52,493 bases of DNA from Nanobdellati archaeon (GTDB lineage Archaea > Nanobdellota > Nanobdellia > UBA10117). Below the pieces are notes generated by a model. It did not search any database. It was not told the origin of the DNA and saw only the letters and a program-made list of their open reading frames with translations. Within the stretch, counting starts at the first letter, position 1. The number at the start of each line of letters is the position of its first letter. The stretch spans positions 1 to 52,493 of the forward strand of contig JACQKZ010000014.1 in NCBI GenBank assembly GCA_016204275.1, given 5' to 3'. The position numbers and the translations under genes are program-made. Below, piece by piece: positions 7,703-16,000 of the stretch.

Positions 7703-9001
7703 TTAAGCCTGAAGGGCAGGCAACGCCATCTCTGCCCTTGCAAGCTCAGGCAGCAATTGCTCAGCCATACTAATCGATTTATCGAGTTTTTGTAAAATAG
7801 ATATTTTTGTCTTACTGTTGGGCAGCCTTAGCAAAGCAGCCCTCAGCCTGCCGTCCTCGCTTTTGCCAACAGAAACAATTGATCTTAGTATATTTGAAAT
7901 TGCAAGAAATGCATTTCTTTTGATGTTTATGTTAATATTCTTTTTTTCGGATTGGTATGTGTTCATCGCCCGTTCAACAGATAAAAATAAATTTTGCGAT
8001 GTTTGTATGTCTGCAAGGCTGAGCACGCGCTTAATATCAGTATCTTTTGATTCTGTTTTAAGAACGTTTTTAAGCGCGTTGGTTAATTGTTTGAGCGCGG
8101 TGCCAAGTTCATAGTCTACTTTGTCAATCGCGCGCGCAGTTTGCTCTTCCCATGCAAGCCTGGCCTTTTCAGCTTCCAATCGCTGAAGCTCAGCCCGCTC
8201 TTTTGTAATATCTTGTTCTTCAGCGGCTAAAAATTGTCCCAGGGCAGCGGCCTCCTGTTGCTCAGAAAATCCGCGCCTGCGTTCCTGTGCTACCACACGC
8301 TGTTCAACAACAGCCATTTGTTTTGCCATTCCTTTTTGTATCTGTTGCATAACCTGCTGCCTTGTTTTTGCAGTAATTTTTATAGACATCTGGCCCTGTT
8401 TTTGCTGCTGGGCCAGCCGATTGATAAACTGAAGTTCTCTCTGTTTTCTTTGCTCTTCCATTTGTATGCGTTGCAGCTTTTGCCGCAGCAGTTGTACCCG
8501 CGCGTTTTGGCCAATTTTTTCTGCTGTTGTTATTTCGCTGTTTATATCTTTTATTTTTTTCTGCGCGTCTTTCAGTTCCGCGCTCTTTTGTTTTTTAATC
8601 GCAGCCAATGCCTTCGCGGCACGATTGGAAAGTCGGGCTTCTCCCTTGCCAGCCGTAGCAGCTCTTTTTTCAGCAGCCATTGCCGGCCCAGCAGCGCCGG
8701 CAGCTTCCGCCCTGCTTGCCTGCGCATCGGAGGCGGCTTCCACTTGCGCGTCTCTTGCGGCGCTGCCTTCTTCTGACAATGCTTCCTCATCTTCATAAAT
8801 TTCTTTTTTTTCAGTTTCTAAACCAAATCTTGCCAGCCTCTCCTCTCTGTTTTCAGCCCTTGCCTCGCTGCTAACCGCGCCGGCCAGCCCGCGCATACCT
8901 CTTGTCAGCGCCCATGTCAGCGCAATAACCACACCAAAAATTCCAAAGCCGCCAAGAGCCCATACCGCACCACCTCCAAAAATATCGACAGGGAAAGCCA
9001 T
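7703..9001 (-). CDS. Single-pass membrane protein with long coiled coil
   Basis: The 432-aa protein has one N-terminal membrane helix (about residues 13-33, preceded by a Gly-rich stretch). A low-complexity Ala/Glu/Arg region (45-130) and a long Gln/Lys/Glu-rich coiled coil (about 130-300) follow. The helical C-terminal domain (300-432) contains a KNININIKRNAFLAISN stretch. No enzyme motif is visible. It lies divergently from dphB, with only 50 nt for both promoters. A structural or tethering role is possible but not shown. Confidence 0.7.
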   Translation of the reverse strand: MAFPVDIFGGGAVWALGGFGIFGVVIALTWALTRGMRGLAGAVSSEARAENREERLARFGLETEKKEIYEDEEALSEEGSAARDAQVEAASDAQASRAEAAGAAGPAMAAEKRAATAGKGEARLSNRAAKALAAIKKQKSAELKDAQKKIKDINSEITTAEKIGQNARVQLLRQKLQRIQMEEQRKQRELQFINRLAQQQKQGQMSIKITAKTRQQVMQQIQKGMAKQMAVVEQRVVAQERRRGFSEQQEAAALGQFLAAEEQDITKERAELQRLEAEKARLAWEEQTARAIDKVDYELGTALKQLTNALKNVLKTESKDTDIKRVLSLADIQTSQNLFLSVERAMNTYQSEKKNININIKRNAFLAISNILRSIVSVGKSEDGRLRAALLRLPNSKTKISILQKLDKSISMAEQLLPELARAEMALPALQA

Positions 9002-9051
9002 GTCTTATTAACCTGGCTCATATTTAAAAACCTTATATCTGGATTTTGCAT

Positions 9052-9807
9052 ATGCTATACCTAATAGGGCTTGGGCTTGATTGGAAGGACACTAGTTTGA
9101 AAGCCCTTGAGGCCCTGCACAAGTGCGATGATGTCTATCTTGAGAGTTATACATCTCTTTCGAACTATACAATTCTACAATTAGAAAAACTAATCGGAAA
9201 AAAAATAAAAGTCCTTGACAGAAAAAAAACTGAGGAGGAAATGCCATATCTAAAATTTGCACACTTAAAGGATACAGCAGTTTTAATCCACGGCGATCCT
9301 CTGAGTGCGACAACGCACTTCGAAATTCTTGCAGAAGCGCAAAAGGAAAAAATAGAAACAACCGTTATTCATGCGCCTTCAGTGTTTACCGCGATTGCAG
9401 AGACAGGGCTGAGCTTGTATCGCTTTGGAAAAGTTGCTTCAATCCCAATTCCGGAGAAAAATTTCCAGCCCGAAAGTTTTTTTGATATTTTAAAAGAAAA
9501 TTTATCTATTGGCGCGCACACCTTGTTTCTATTAGACCTGCGGCCAGATGAAAATAGGTTTTTACAAATCAAAGATGCAATTAAAGTTTTAACGGAAATT
9601 AACGTAAGAAGAAAAGAGAAATTATTTTCTGAAAATACTTTTATTGTTGCCTGCGCGCGGTTAGGCACTGCAACTAGTTTAATAAAATCCGGCACTGCGG
9701 CAGAGATTGCTAAAATAAATTTCGGCGAGCCGCCTTATTGTTTAATTGTGCCAGCCAAACTAAATCATAAAGAAGAAGAATATTTAAAGACAATGAGTGA
9801 TACGTAA
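9052..9807 (+). CDS. dphB: Diphthine synthase
   Basis: DphB methylates the amino-carboxypropyl-histidine of elongation factor 2 in diphthamide synthesis. The 251-aa protein has the SAM-dependent tetrapyrrole-methylase-like fold: GLGLDWKD at the N terminus, VYLESYTS, HGDPLSATTH near 82-91, and HAPSVFTAIAETGLSLYRFG, all diagnostic of DphB. I chose the ATG at 9052, which gives the family start MLYLIGLGL, over the TTG two codons upstream. The next gene starts 2 nt after the stop. Confidence 0.95.
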   Translation: MLYLIGLGLDWKDTSLKALEALHKCDDVYLESYTSLSNYTILQLEKLIGKKIKVLDRKKTEEEMPYLKFAHLKDTAVLIHGDPLSATTHFEILAEAQKEKIETTVIHAPSVFTAIAETGLSLYRFGKVASIPIPEKNFQPESFFDILKENLSIGAHTLFLLDLRPDENRFLQIKDAIKVLTEINVRRKEKLFSENTFIVACARLGTATSLIKSGTAAEIAKINFGEPPYCLIVPAKLNHKEEEYLKTMSDT

Positions 9808-9809
9808 AC

Positions 9810-10310
9810 ATGGACAAACGATTAGTTGCTTCGCTGATTATCGGGCTAGCCATTCTCGCGTTTATCTTCGCAGGCCAGCAGAAACAAACAAGCTGGACTG
9901 AACAACAAATCCCGCCAGAAATTCAAAACACGAGCCAGCAGGTCAAAACTGGCATCCACGGCACAGTCACGCTAACTTCTGGGGATTGCATGCCAGGGGA
10001 ACCAAGCAGAACGCATCCATGCACCCAAACAAAAATCTCAAGGACAGTCTACATCCGCGAGCCAGCCACAATAGCTAACATGGATGGAACTTATTTGAAA
10101 ACAAAAACTAATTTGGTGGCTCAAATGACTTCTGATTCTAATGGATATTACGACGTTACTCTACCGGCCGGCACGTACAGCGTTTTCGTGGAAGATGGTA
10201 GTAAGGAGTACTGTAACTTCGGCGGCGGCTTAGGGGAAGAATGCCAAGTTACTGTAACAGATGGTGGGATGGCGGAGTTTAACATAGATATAAACAAAGC
10301 AGTTTATTAA
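9810..10310 (+). CDS. Exported protein with carboxypeptidase-regulatory-like domain
   Basis: The 166-aa protein has an N-terminal membrane anchor or signal (about residues 5-22), a short Gln-rich linker, and a beta-sandwich of the carboxypeptidase-regulatory type. This is seen in GIHGTVTLTSGDC, the TSDSNGYYDVTLPAGTYSVFVED core and the final VTDGGMAEFNIDI. Four cysteines may form disulfides outside the cell. It follows dphB by 2 nt and may be cotranscribed, but no functional link is evident. Confidence 0.7.
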   Translation: MDKRLVASLIIGLAILAFIFAGQQKQTSWTEQQIPPEIQNTSQQVKTGIHGTVTLTSGDCMPGEPSRTHPCTQTKISRTVYIREPATIANMDGTYLKTKTNLVAQMTSDSNGYYDVTLPAGTYSVFVEDGSKEYCNFGGGLGEECQVTVTDGGMAEFNIDINKAVY

Positions 10311-10398
10311 AATTTAGCCAACCAAATTCTAAACCCAAGAAATAGCCTTTTGAAGTGAGTTAACTTTATATGTCCTGCCAGCCAGCTAAAATGTGAAA

Positions 10399-10983
10399 AT
10401 GGCCAGCGTGGATTCTGAGATTGCAACAGAAATTACCGAGCTAAAGGAAATTGTCGCGGCGCATAATGAAATAATAAAAGCCGGCCAGAAAATAAAAAAC
10501 GCAGCCACACTGTTTAGGCGCAAGCCGCTGGATTGGGCAAACATACGCCAGATTTTATTCGGCGGGAGCGGCGCGGAAGCAGATTTAATGGAAGCCCAGT
10601 GGCAGCTGCGCCTCGCAGTTAATGAGGACCAGCGGTTTATTAGGCTGGCAAATGAGTTCGAGCGGTTTGTAATAGCAGATGGGCGCAGCAGGCTTTCGCG
10701 AATAGAAAATTCATGGGTAAATTCAGCCAGGCTGGCAGCAGCAAAGCTGAAAGCGGTTGCAGAATATATTGGCACAACAAAAACAAACCTGTTGCACATA
10801 GACAGGGAAATTAGCGAGTTTCTGAGGGACTATGCGGCGTTGCCGCATACATTCAACGCTACAGAGCGCCTCGCAAACAAGTTGATTGAAACTACTAACG
10901 TGTTCCCACAGACTACTGATTTGTTAAATAAAATAATAACTGACATAGAAAGAATGCTTAAAGTGCAAAAACAGCTCAGATAA
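10399..10983 (+). CDS. Helical hypothetical protein, 194 aa
   Basis: The protein is almost entirely alpha-helical, with charged heptad-like stretches, and has no signal peptide or membrane segment. The ATG at 10399 was preferred to the GTG at 10393; a TATA-like CTTTATATG lies at 10364-10372, about 27 nt upstream, consistent with a leaderless transcript. Similar all-helical unknowns follow at 11150, 13262, 14021 and (minus strand) 38562. No family recognised. Confidence 0.6.
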   Translation: MASVDSEIATEITELKEIVAAHNEIIKAGQKIKNAATLFRRKPLDWANIRQILFGGSGAEADLMEAQWQLRLAVNEDQRFIRLANEFERFVIADGRSRLSRIENSWVNSARLAAAKLKAVAEYIGTTKTNLLHIDREISEFLRDYAALPHTFNATERLANKLIETTNVFPQTTDLLNKIITDIERMLKVQKQLR

Positions 10984-11025
10984 ATCCAACTTGCTATTTA
11001 AGCGGGTTAGAGGGCTTGTAAAACG

Positions 11026-11097
11026 CACTGAAATGTGGGGTTTCAGTGAAAATGCTTTGCATTTTCGTGGTGATGGAAAATCCCTCCGGAATTTTTC
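11026..11097 (+). repeat. Cluster of three hairpins between genes
   Basis: Three consecutive palindromes fill the gap after the gene ending at 10983. They are CACTGAAA/TTTCAGTG (11026-11048), AAAATGC-TTT-GCATTTT (11049-11065) and a weaker GAAAA/TTTTTC hairpin (11076-11097). The style matches the hairpin inserts elsewhere in the window, but I could not find a convincing flanking direct repeat. It may also act as a transcript end. Confidence 0.55.
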
Positions 11098-11149
11098 ATA
11101 AACACATGCGTTCCAATAAACTTTTAAATCTCTGCACTAATATAATCCT

Positions 11150-11512
11150 ATGGCTGCCGAAGAGATATTTAACAAAATAATTTCGAGACAGCTCAAGCTG
11201 GCTGGCGAGATAGATAAAATCGCGACGTCTGCCAACCTTTTGCGCAGCGACCTTACGCACGTGGCAAGCTTGGGCGAGCGTGTAAGGGCGAGAAAAAAGG
11301 AAAATGATGAATTGCGGGAAGCCTACAGAAAAATGGCCCGCGAAAAAGGCGTAACAGCTGTTGCGCTTAATGCCCAGATGACAAGAGTCATGCAGGCCGC
11401 AGCGTACGAAGGCAGCGCGCACAAGGATGCACACAGCATGCTCAAGCGCTTCGAAGAGCATTTTAAGGAAATTGAGGAAGGCATGCATCAGATACGTAAA
11501 CTGCTCAGATAG
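11150..11512 (+). CDS. Coiled-coil hypothetical protein, 120 aa
   Basis: A small, highly charged, fully helical protein with heptad-like spacing from about residue 15 to 60 and again at 90-118. It has no membrane segment or known motif. A TATA-like AAACTTTTAAATC about 25 nt upstream of the ATG fits a leaderless promoter. It is convergent with the gene at 11556. Confidence 0.6.
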   Translation: MAAEEIFNKIISRQLKLAGEIDKIATSANLLRSDLTHVASLGERVRARKKENDELREAYRKMAREKGVTAVALNAQMTRVMQAAAYEGSAHKDAHSMLKRFEEHFKEIEEGMHQIRKLLR

Positions 11513-11524
11513 TATTGTAGTTTA

Positions 11525-11557
11525 GACAGTATACTGGCAGTATACTGCTGGTATACT
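11525..11557. repeat. Three 11-bp tandem copies around the palindrome GTATAC
   Basis: GTATAC occurs at 11529, 11540 and 11551, exactly 11 bp apart, within units of the form (C/T)(A/G)GTATACT(G/A). The array fills the gap between two convergent genes, and its last copy touches the stop codon of the minus-strand gene. The spacing puts each copy on the same face of the DNA helix. Confidence 0.7.
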
Positions 11558-12386
11558 ATGTTGTAATCGGCCTTGTAATTGCTTCTTTTATTTTGCGCGG
11601 CACGTTTGCAAGCCAGTCCGTAAAATTATCCAGCCTGCGCTTGTTAGTAGCGGCTGCAACTATAGAATATGTGTCCCACTCCAGAATACTTTTTGGCACA
11701 TCGGTCGCTTTGTACCTGACGATTATTTTATTTTCACTCCCAACGTATGCCATTGAAATTGTTCTGCCATAGGTTTCGGGCGCGGCTGGCTTCACGACTG
11801 CGGGCATTGCTGGGCTGGCCGTAACTGGTGGTACTGGCGCCGCAACACCAAGCCTTGGAATTTTGCTTGCAACTAATTTTAAAGAATATGCAGCTTTTGG
11901 CGCAATAACATCTGTCACATATTTAGCAGCGTACGCTAGCCAAGGCAGGCCAAGTTTGTTTTGGCGCGCGAGTGCGGCATAGTATTTTAATTTTTCTTTT
12001 GGCTCAGGGCTTTCAATTTCAAATTTCATTCTGCCCAAGTAATCTGTTTTCTTTTTTATCTGCGAGCCAAGATAAGTTCCTGCAGCCAGGCCAGCTAAAC
12101 CGCCAGCAGGCCCGCCAAACCAGAAGCCAGCAATCAGGCCGGTTAAGCCACTGGCGGATGTTGCGCGCCAGCTTACCGGCGAAAATCCGCGCTTGATGCT
12201 TTTTATTAAATCTGATGGCGTGGTTCTGCAATACTCATAAAGGGAGAACTCGAATTTTATGTTCGCGTTGTAAGCGCCGCTTGAGGTTTGCTCGACAAGC
12301 CTGTCAGCTCTTCGCGGGACAGAGTCCACTATGTTTTCAATGCCCCAAGCCAGCTTGCCTAGTCCGATCATACGATACAACTGCAT
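11556..12386 (-). CDS. Hypothetical protein with Gly-rich membrane-like hairpin, 276 aa
   Basis: The protein has a soluble N-terminal part, then a Gly/Ala-rich segment (about residues 80-110, GLIAGFWFGGPAGGLAGLAAG) like the glycine-zipper hairpins of membrane-inserting proteins. A Pro/Ala-rich linker near 185-205 precedes a C-terminal alpha/beta domain with basic residues. No signal peptide. Family not recognised. Confidence 0.55.
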   Translation of the reverse strand: MQLYRMIGLGKLAWGIENIVDSVPRRADRLVEQTSSGAYNANIKFEFSLYEYCRTTPSDLIKSIKRGFSPVSWRATSASGLTGLIAGFWFGGPAGGLAGLAAGTYLGSQIKKKTDYLGRMKFEIESPEPKEKLKYYAALARQNKLGLPWLAYAAKYVTDVIAPKAAYSLKLVASKIPRLGVAAPVPPVTASPAMPAVVKPAAPETYGRTISMAYVGSENKIIVRYKATDVPKSILEWDTYSIVAAATNKRRLDNFTDWLANVPRKIKEAITRPITT

Positions 12387-12468
12387 AGTAGTTATAAAAA
12401 GCTTTTGCTTGTCTTTTCGCGTATTCTACGAGGAATAGTTTTAAATAATAGCAGAATAAATTAATTAG

Positions 12469-13260
12469 ATGGCCATGGTGTTAACAGGCATTAAACGTTC
12501 TATTGTAGCGTTAGCTGCTTCGCTGACTTTGTTCGCGCCAGCTCTTGCGGCTAAGCCTACCGCGGCGGTGCAGGACGCGCTTGGCACAGCGTTTACTTAT
12601 CTATGTCCGAACAGCGATGCACTGCAATGCCCGACTCTTGATTTCATAACCGCGTTCGGAATTGTTTTTGGCGTAATACTTCTTGGCTTGTACTTGGTGC
12701 CGCAGTTCAAGGACGCAGAAGGGCCGGCAAAGGCCGCGCTTACATTGATCGCGGTTTTCATGGGATTAGGAACTGCGATTTATGTCTGGTTCCAGAAGAT
12801 TCCATTTACTGGTTTTATCGCGCCGATGGGCCTGTTCCTGACAGCAATTGTCCTTGCGCTTATCGCCGCAAATGTTTTATTGGCAATGCGCACCGGCGAA
12901 ATGTCCAGTGCACATTATGTTTTGGTTGGCGGTTTGGTTCTGTTTATCGCAGGCATAGCGTTATATTATTTTGGACAGCCTGACTGGGGCGCCATGCTGG
13001 GGTTAATTGGTGTATTCGGGCTAGTAATCGGCGGCGTGATGATTGGCATGACTGGCAGGTCAGAGGGAGCATCTTTGTTTGGTGGGGGTGGCGGTGCAAG
13101 AGAAGCGGACGTTGCAAGGGATGTGGCGGGCGCAGGCGGAACGCTTCACGGACTTGACGAAGCAGCAGCGACACCAGACCCTACAGCAAGAAGGGCGGCG
13201 GAAACTGAGGAGTGGGAGCGGCTGATAGCAGAGATGGGCGACATAGTTGGTAGGACATAA
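12469..13260 (+). CDS. Polytopic membrane protein with signal peptide, 263 aa
   Basis: A signal peptide (residues 1-28, cleavage likely after ALA in APALAAKP) is followed by a short external Cys-containing loop. Five membrane helices lie at roughly 58-78, 86-106, 112-136, 145-165 and 171-191. The cytosolic tail is Gly-rich and then acidic (about 205-263). It has the look of a small membrane-scaffold protein; no transport motif is visible. The next gene starts 2 nt after its stop, so the two are probably cotranscribed. Confidence 0.7.
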   Translation: MAMVLTGIKRSIVALAASLTLFAPALAAKPTAAVQDALGTAFTYLCPNSDALQCPTLDFITAFGIVFGVILLGLYLVPQFKDAEGPAKAALTLIAVFMGLGTAIYVWFQKIPFTGFIAPMGLFLTAIVLALIAANVLLAMRTGEMSSAHYVLVGGLVLFIAGIALYYFGQPDWGAMLGLIGVFGLVIGGVMIGMTGRSEGASLFGGGGGAREADVARDVAGAGGTLHGLDEAAATPDPTARRAAETEEWERLIAEMGDIVGRT

Positions 13261-13261
13261 A

Positions 13262-13906
13262 ATGGCAGAACCAAGCGCGGCACAAGTTAACATGCTAAGA
13301 AAGGCAATAGCAAAAAGAATTTTGCAAATCTCAGAAGTCGCGCTTAAAAAAGCAAAAGCAGGTTTGGATACATCAAAAGAAAGAGAACTTGTTAAAAAGT
13401 ATTACAATGATTTGGCGCGAGCAGAAATAAGTTTCCGCACGATTTACGCAAAATGGTGGCGGGCAGCAGGCGCTGTTAGAGAGGCAGAGTACATAACTGC
13501 AAGACAACTGGGCCAAATATATGTTGTAGTAAAAGAGGTACGAAGTAAGCTCATTAAAGCTAAAAAAACTAATCCTGGAAGCGCAAACATACAAAATTAT
13601 TTAGCAAACTTCACAACTATTGCAAGAGCATTAGTTCAAGCAGAAAAGGCAGTAAATGATATTATCGCTGTTGGAACAGCCAGAGGAACAAAAAAACACG
13701 TAGCCGGATTAAAAAAGTACATAAAAGAAGCCCGCAACATCCTATATAATGTATTTGTTAAAAATCGCAATCCTTCGTCAGTTTTTTTTAAGATAGTTGG
13801 TAATTCAACTATGCGAAATATAGATGGCGCTATAATACTATGCGATAAAATTTTGAAAGAAGAAAACATGGCAGAGTCAATATTAAGAGGTGCAGGAAAA
13901 CTTTAG
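13262..13906 (+). CDS. Helical hypothetical protein, 214 aa
   Basis: The all-helical, strongly basic protein has no membrane segment. The ATG at 13262 lies just after the stop of the upstream membrane-protein gene; a TTG further upstream would overlap that gene and is less likely. It is AT-rich in codon use compared with its upstream neighbour. The function is unknown. A partner role for the membrane protein is suggested only by the operon. Confidence 0.6.
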   Translation: MAEPSAAQVNMLRKAIAKRILQISEVALKKAKAGLDTSKERELVKKYYNDLARAEISFRTIYAKWWRAAGAVREAEYITARQLGQIYVVVKEVRSKLIKAKKTNPGSANIQNYLANFTTIARALVQAEKAVNDIIAVGTARGTKKHVAGLKKYIKEARNILYNVFVKNRNPSSVFFKIVGNSTMRNIDGAIILCDKILKEENMAESILRGAGKL

Positions 13907-14020
13907 ACAAAATATTAAATAAGTGCTGGCATTCCAGTGCGGTGGATGCGATAATCTTATAAATAAGCAAGATATAATAAAGTTAGTATTATGGTCTCTG
14001 GTAGACTGTGAGGTAAAAAA

Positions 14021-14644
14021 ATGGATTGGAGAAATAGTTTAAAGACATTAAAAACTGCGGTATGGTCAAAGGGCGGCGCGATAGGAAATCAGTTGCGGAC
14101 CGCAGGCGCTAATACAAAACTTCGGACGCGCGTGTCAGCACAGCACCTTCGTGCAGCTTTTCTAGAAGAAAGTTATTTGCTGGCAATAGACAAGTCACTT
14201 CATAGTGCGATGAATCGCGTCGACCCGGAAATTAGGGCAGAGATGGAAAGTGATAAGCGCATATTAGTCGGCGCGGAAAGTGCCGCAATTACAACTCATA
14301 ACATACAGCTTCAGATAACTTATTTAGAGTCAGATATTAAAAAAATCCAAAGGCTGATTAAGCTTGAGAAACAATATAATGGACTCAATGCATACGCCCC
14401 GAAAATTGTAGCCGAAAAGATGCGGCTAGTAGAGCAGTTGCACGTATTATTTGCAGATACGGATAAAAAAATCGCAAAAATAGATGCACAATTGGAATGG
14501 CTGTATAAAGTTACTGCAAAATTGCAGTTGACAAGACAGACTGCAGAAGCAGAGCATGTGCATATATATCAATACATACGGTATGCGCGCCGCACATTAG
14601 GGCAATACAAGAGCGTTCTGGCAGGGTTGAATAAACTAGCTTAA
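14021..14644 (+). CDS. Helical hypothetical protein, 207 aa
   Basis: Predicted to be mainly helical with coiled-coil character (about residues 85-175), with basic N-terminal residues and no membrane segment. The ribosome-binding sequence GAGGT lies 8 nt before the ATG, supporting this start. A six-codon reading frame just upstream (13991-14011) ends next to the binding site and is probably accidental. The gene overlaps the stop of the convergent gene at 14641 by 4 nt. Confidence 0.6.
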   Translation: MDWRNSLKTLKTAVWSKGGAIGNQLRTAGANTKLRTRVSAQHLRAAFLEESYLLAIDKSLHSAMNRVDPEIRAEMESDKRILVGAESAAITTHNIQLQITYLESDIKKIQRLIKLEKQYNGLNAYAPKIVAEKMRLVEQLHVLFADTDKKIAKIDAQLEWLYKVTAKLQLTRQTAEAEHVHIYQYIRYARRTLGQYKSVLAGLNKLA

Positions 14645-15303
14645 TTATAACCCTGATTAATTATTTTTTTTAATTCAGTTTTTGTTTTTTCTAACAGCTT
14701 TCCAGTCCGTAAAACATAATTAACTTTTGTCCGCAGCAACTTAGGCCCAACATCATTTGAGAATTTTAGTTTTATGTTTACAATGTTGGTTGTCAGTCCG
14801 TATTGCTCAATCATGCCATTGAGCAGAGCCGCAGATTCGGAATAAACCGAACCCATACATACTAAATTATCAATGCAATTATCTCTCAAAGCAACTTCGC
14901 CCTCTGGCGCGGTTTCAAACACAGCGATTAAATCATCATACATTTTTGCAGCAAGCCGCAGGCCTGCAGCACCGCTCTTTAGAAGATTTACAGTGCGATT
15001 TAAATCTAACAAGGTTTTTTCTCCAACAGCCTTGGCAACAAAACCGAGCAGCTCTTTTCTTTCAGCAAGTGCTTCTTCGAGGGACCTAAGCTCAGGATGA
15101 TTGCTTTTTTCCCGCTGGCCTTCAGATAGGCTAATAACAGTTGTAGCTGCCTGCTCACTTACCCTGCCAGCAATCGCGCAAAGGTCTAACATTTGTACAA
15201 CATTGCCTAAAACAAAATCAGATTCATCTTCGCCTCCGCTGGCGCAAATATATGTTAGGTAGTGGCTGGATTTTGGAATTTGCCCGCGCCCGATAAATTT
15301 CAT
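14641..15303 (-). CDS. Hypothetical protein, 220 aa (paralogue of the next gene)
   Basis: Predicted helical and cytosolic. It aligns by eye with the gene at 15300-15947. Both have a YxLTY start region, an SGxxGLxLAxxMYxDL segment near the middle, a (D/G)xxPxxxxxKxNxxxR segment and a final (T)KxELxKI. The two genes overlap by 4 nt and arose by tandem duplication. The function is unknown. Confidence 0.6.
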   Translation of the reverse strand: MKFIGRGQIPKSSHYLTYICASGGEDESDFVLGNVVQMLDLCAIAGRVSEQAATTVISLSEGQREKSNHPELRSLEEALAERKELLGFVAKAVGEKTLLDLNRTVNLLKSGAAGLRLAAKMYDDLIAVFETAPEGEVALRDNCIDNLVCMGSVYSESAALLNGMIEQYGLTTNIVNIKLKFSNDVGPKLLRTKVNYVLRTGKLLEKTKTELKKIINQGYN

Positions 15304-15947
15304 AATTTTCCCCCCAGCACTTGTTTGAAATAACCCACTAATCCAACTGCCGAAAATGGGTATCGGTGTCCACTAATTTTTTCTAATTCTAATTTTGTTT
15401 CGTTAGATATTTCATTGCTACGAATTATAGCATTAATTTTTTCCTGTATGATGTCAGGCCCAAATTTATTTGCAACTTTTGCGTCTATATTTGTATTCGT
15501 AAGGACTATATTATTGTGTGCTGCGCCAAGCTGTTCCATAATGCCCGCAGGCACAATGTAAACCATTTCAAGCCGCGCTAGCTTTCTAAAAAAAAGCCGT
15601 TGTGAATCTATCGGCAAATCCGCGGTAGACTCTACAAGCTTTGTTAGATCGGAGTACATATCTTTTGCTAAAGTGAGTCCGTAAACACCGCTAAGCACTA
15701 TCATCCATGCTTTATCCACACTTAATGTTGTGGTATTATCTAATAAATCCGCAAGTGCATCATCGTTTAAATTAGCCGGCAGCCCGAACTCAACTTGCCC
15801 GCGGGCATGCAGGTCTTTGTCAGGGGCATAATTTTTTACAATCAGATAAAAAATATTTGTAAGACAAACAGCTCTCTGCCTTACGCGCTTAATTTCTTCA
15901 TCTGCGTTCGCAACCAAATAAGTTAAATCGTATGCCGGATTAGACAT
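15300..15947 (-). CDS. Hypothetical protein, 215 aa (paralogue of the previous gene)
   Basis: This helical protein is the upstream member of a tandem pair with 14641-15303, with the shared segments listed there; the pair overlaps by 4 nt. It is transcribed divergently from the large exported protein at 16001; the 53-nt gap must hold both promoters. No known domain. Confidence 0.6.
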   Translation of the reverse strand: MSNPAYDLTYLVANADEEIKRVRQRAVCLTNIFYLIVKNYAPDKDLHARGQVEFGLPANLNDDALADLLDNTTTLSVDKAWMIVLSGVYGLTLAKDMYSDLTKLVESTADLPIDSQRLFFRKLARLEMVYIVPAGIMEQLGAAHNNIVLTNTNIDAKVANKFGPDIIQEKINAIIRSNEISNETKLELEKISGHRYPFSAVGLVGYFKQVLGGKL

Positions 15948-16000
15948 ATATTATTTGGCACCAAAAGTTATTTAAGCATTCCTACTGCTCAAGTAAACAA

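Noticed and set aside
8234-8776. 180-codon open frame on the plus strand
   Set aside because: It lies entirely antisense to the long coiled-coil gene (7703-9001); its Leu/Phe/Cys-rich composition is the antisense of a Gln/Lys/Glu-rich coding sequence.
13991-14011. Six-codon leader peptide before the gene at 14021
   Set aside because: It is too short and lacks codon features of an attenuator; it is probably chance.
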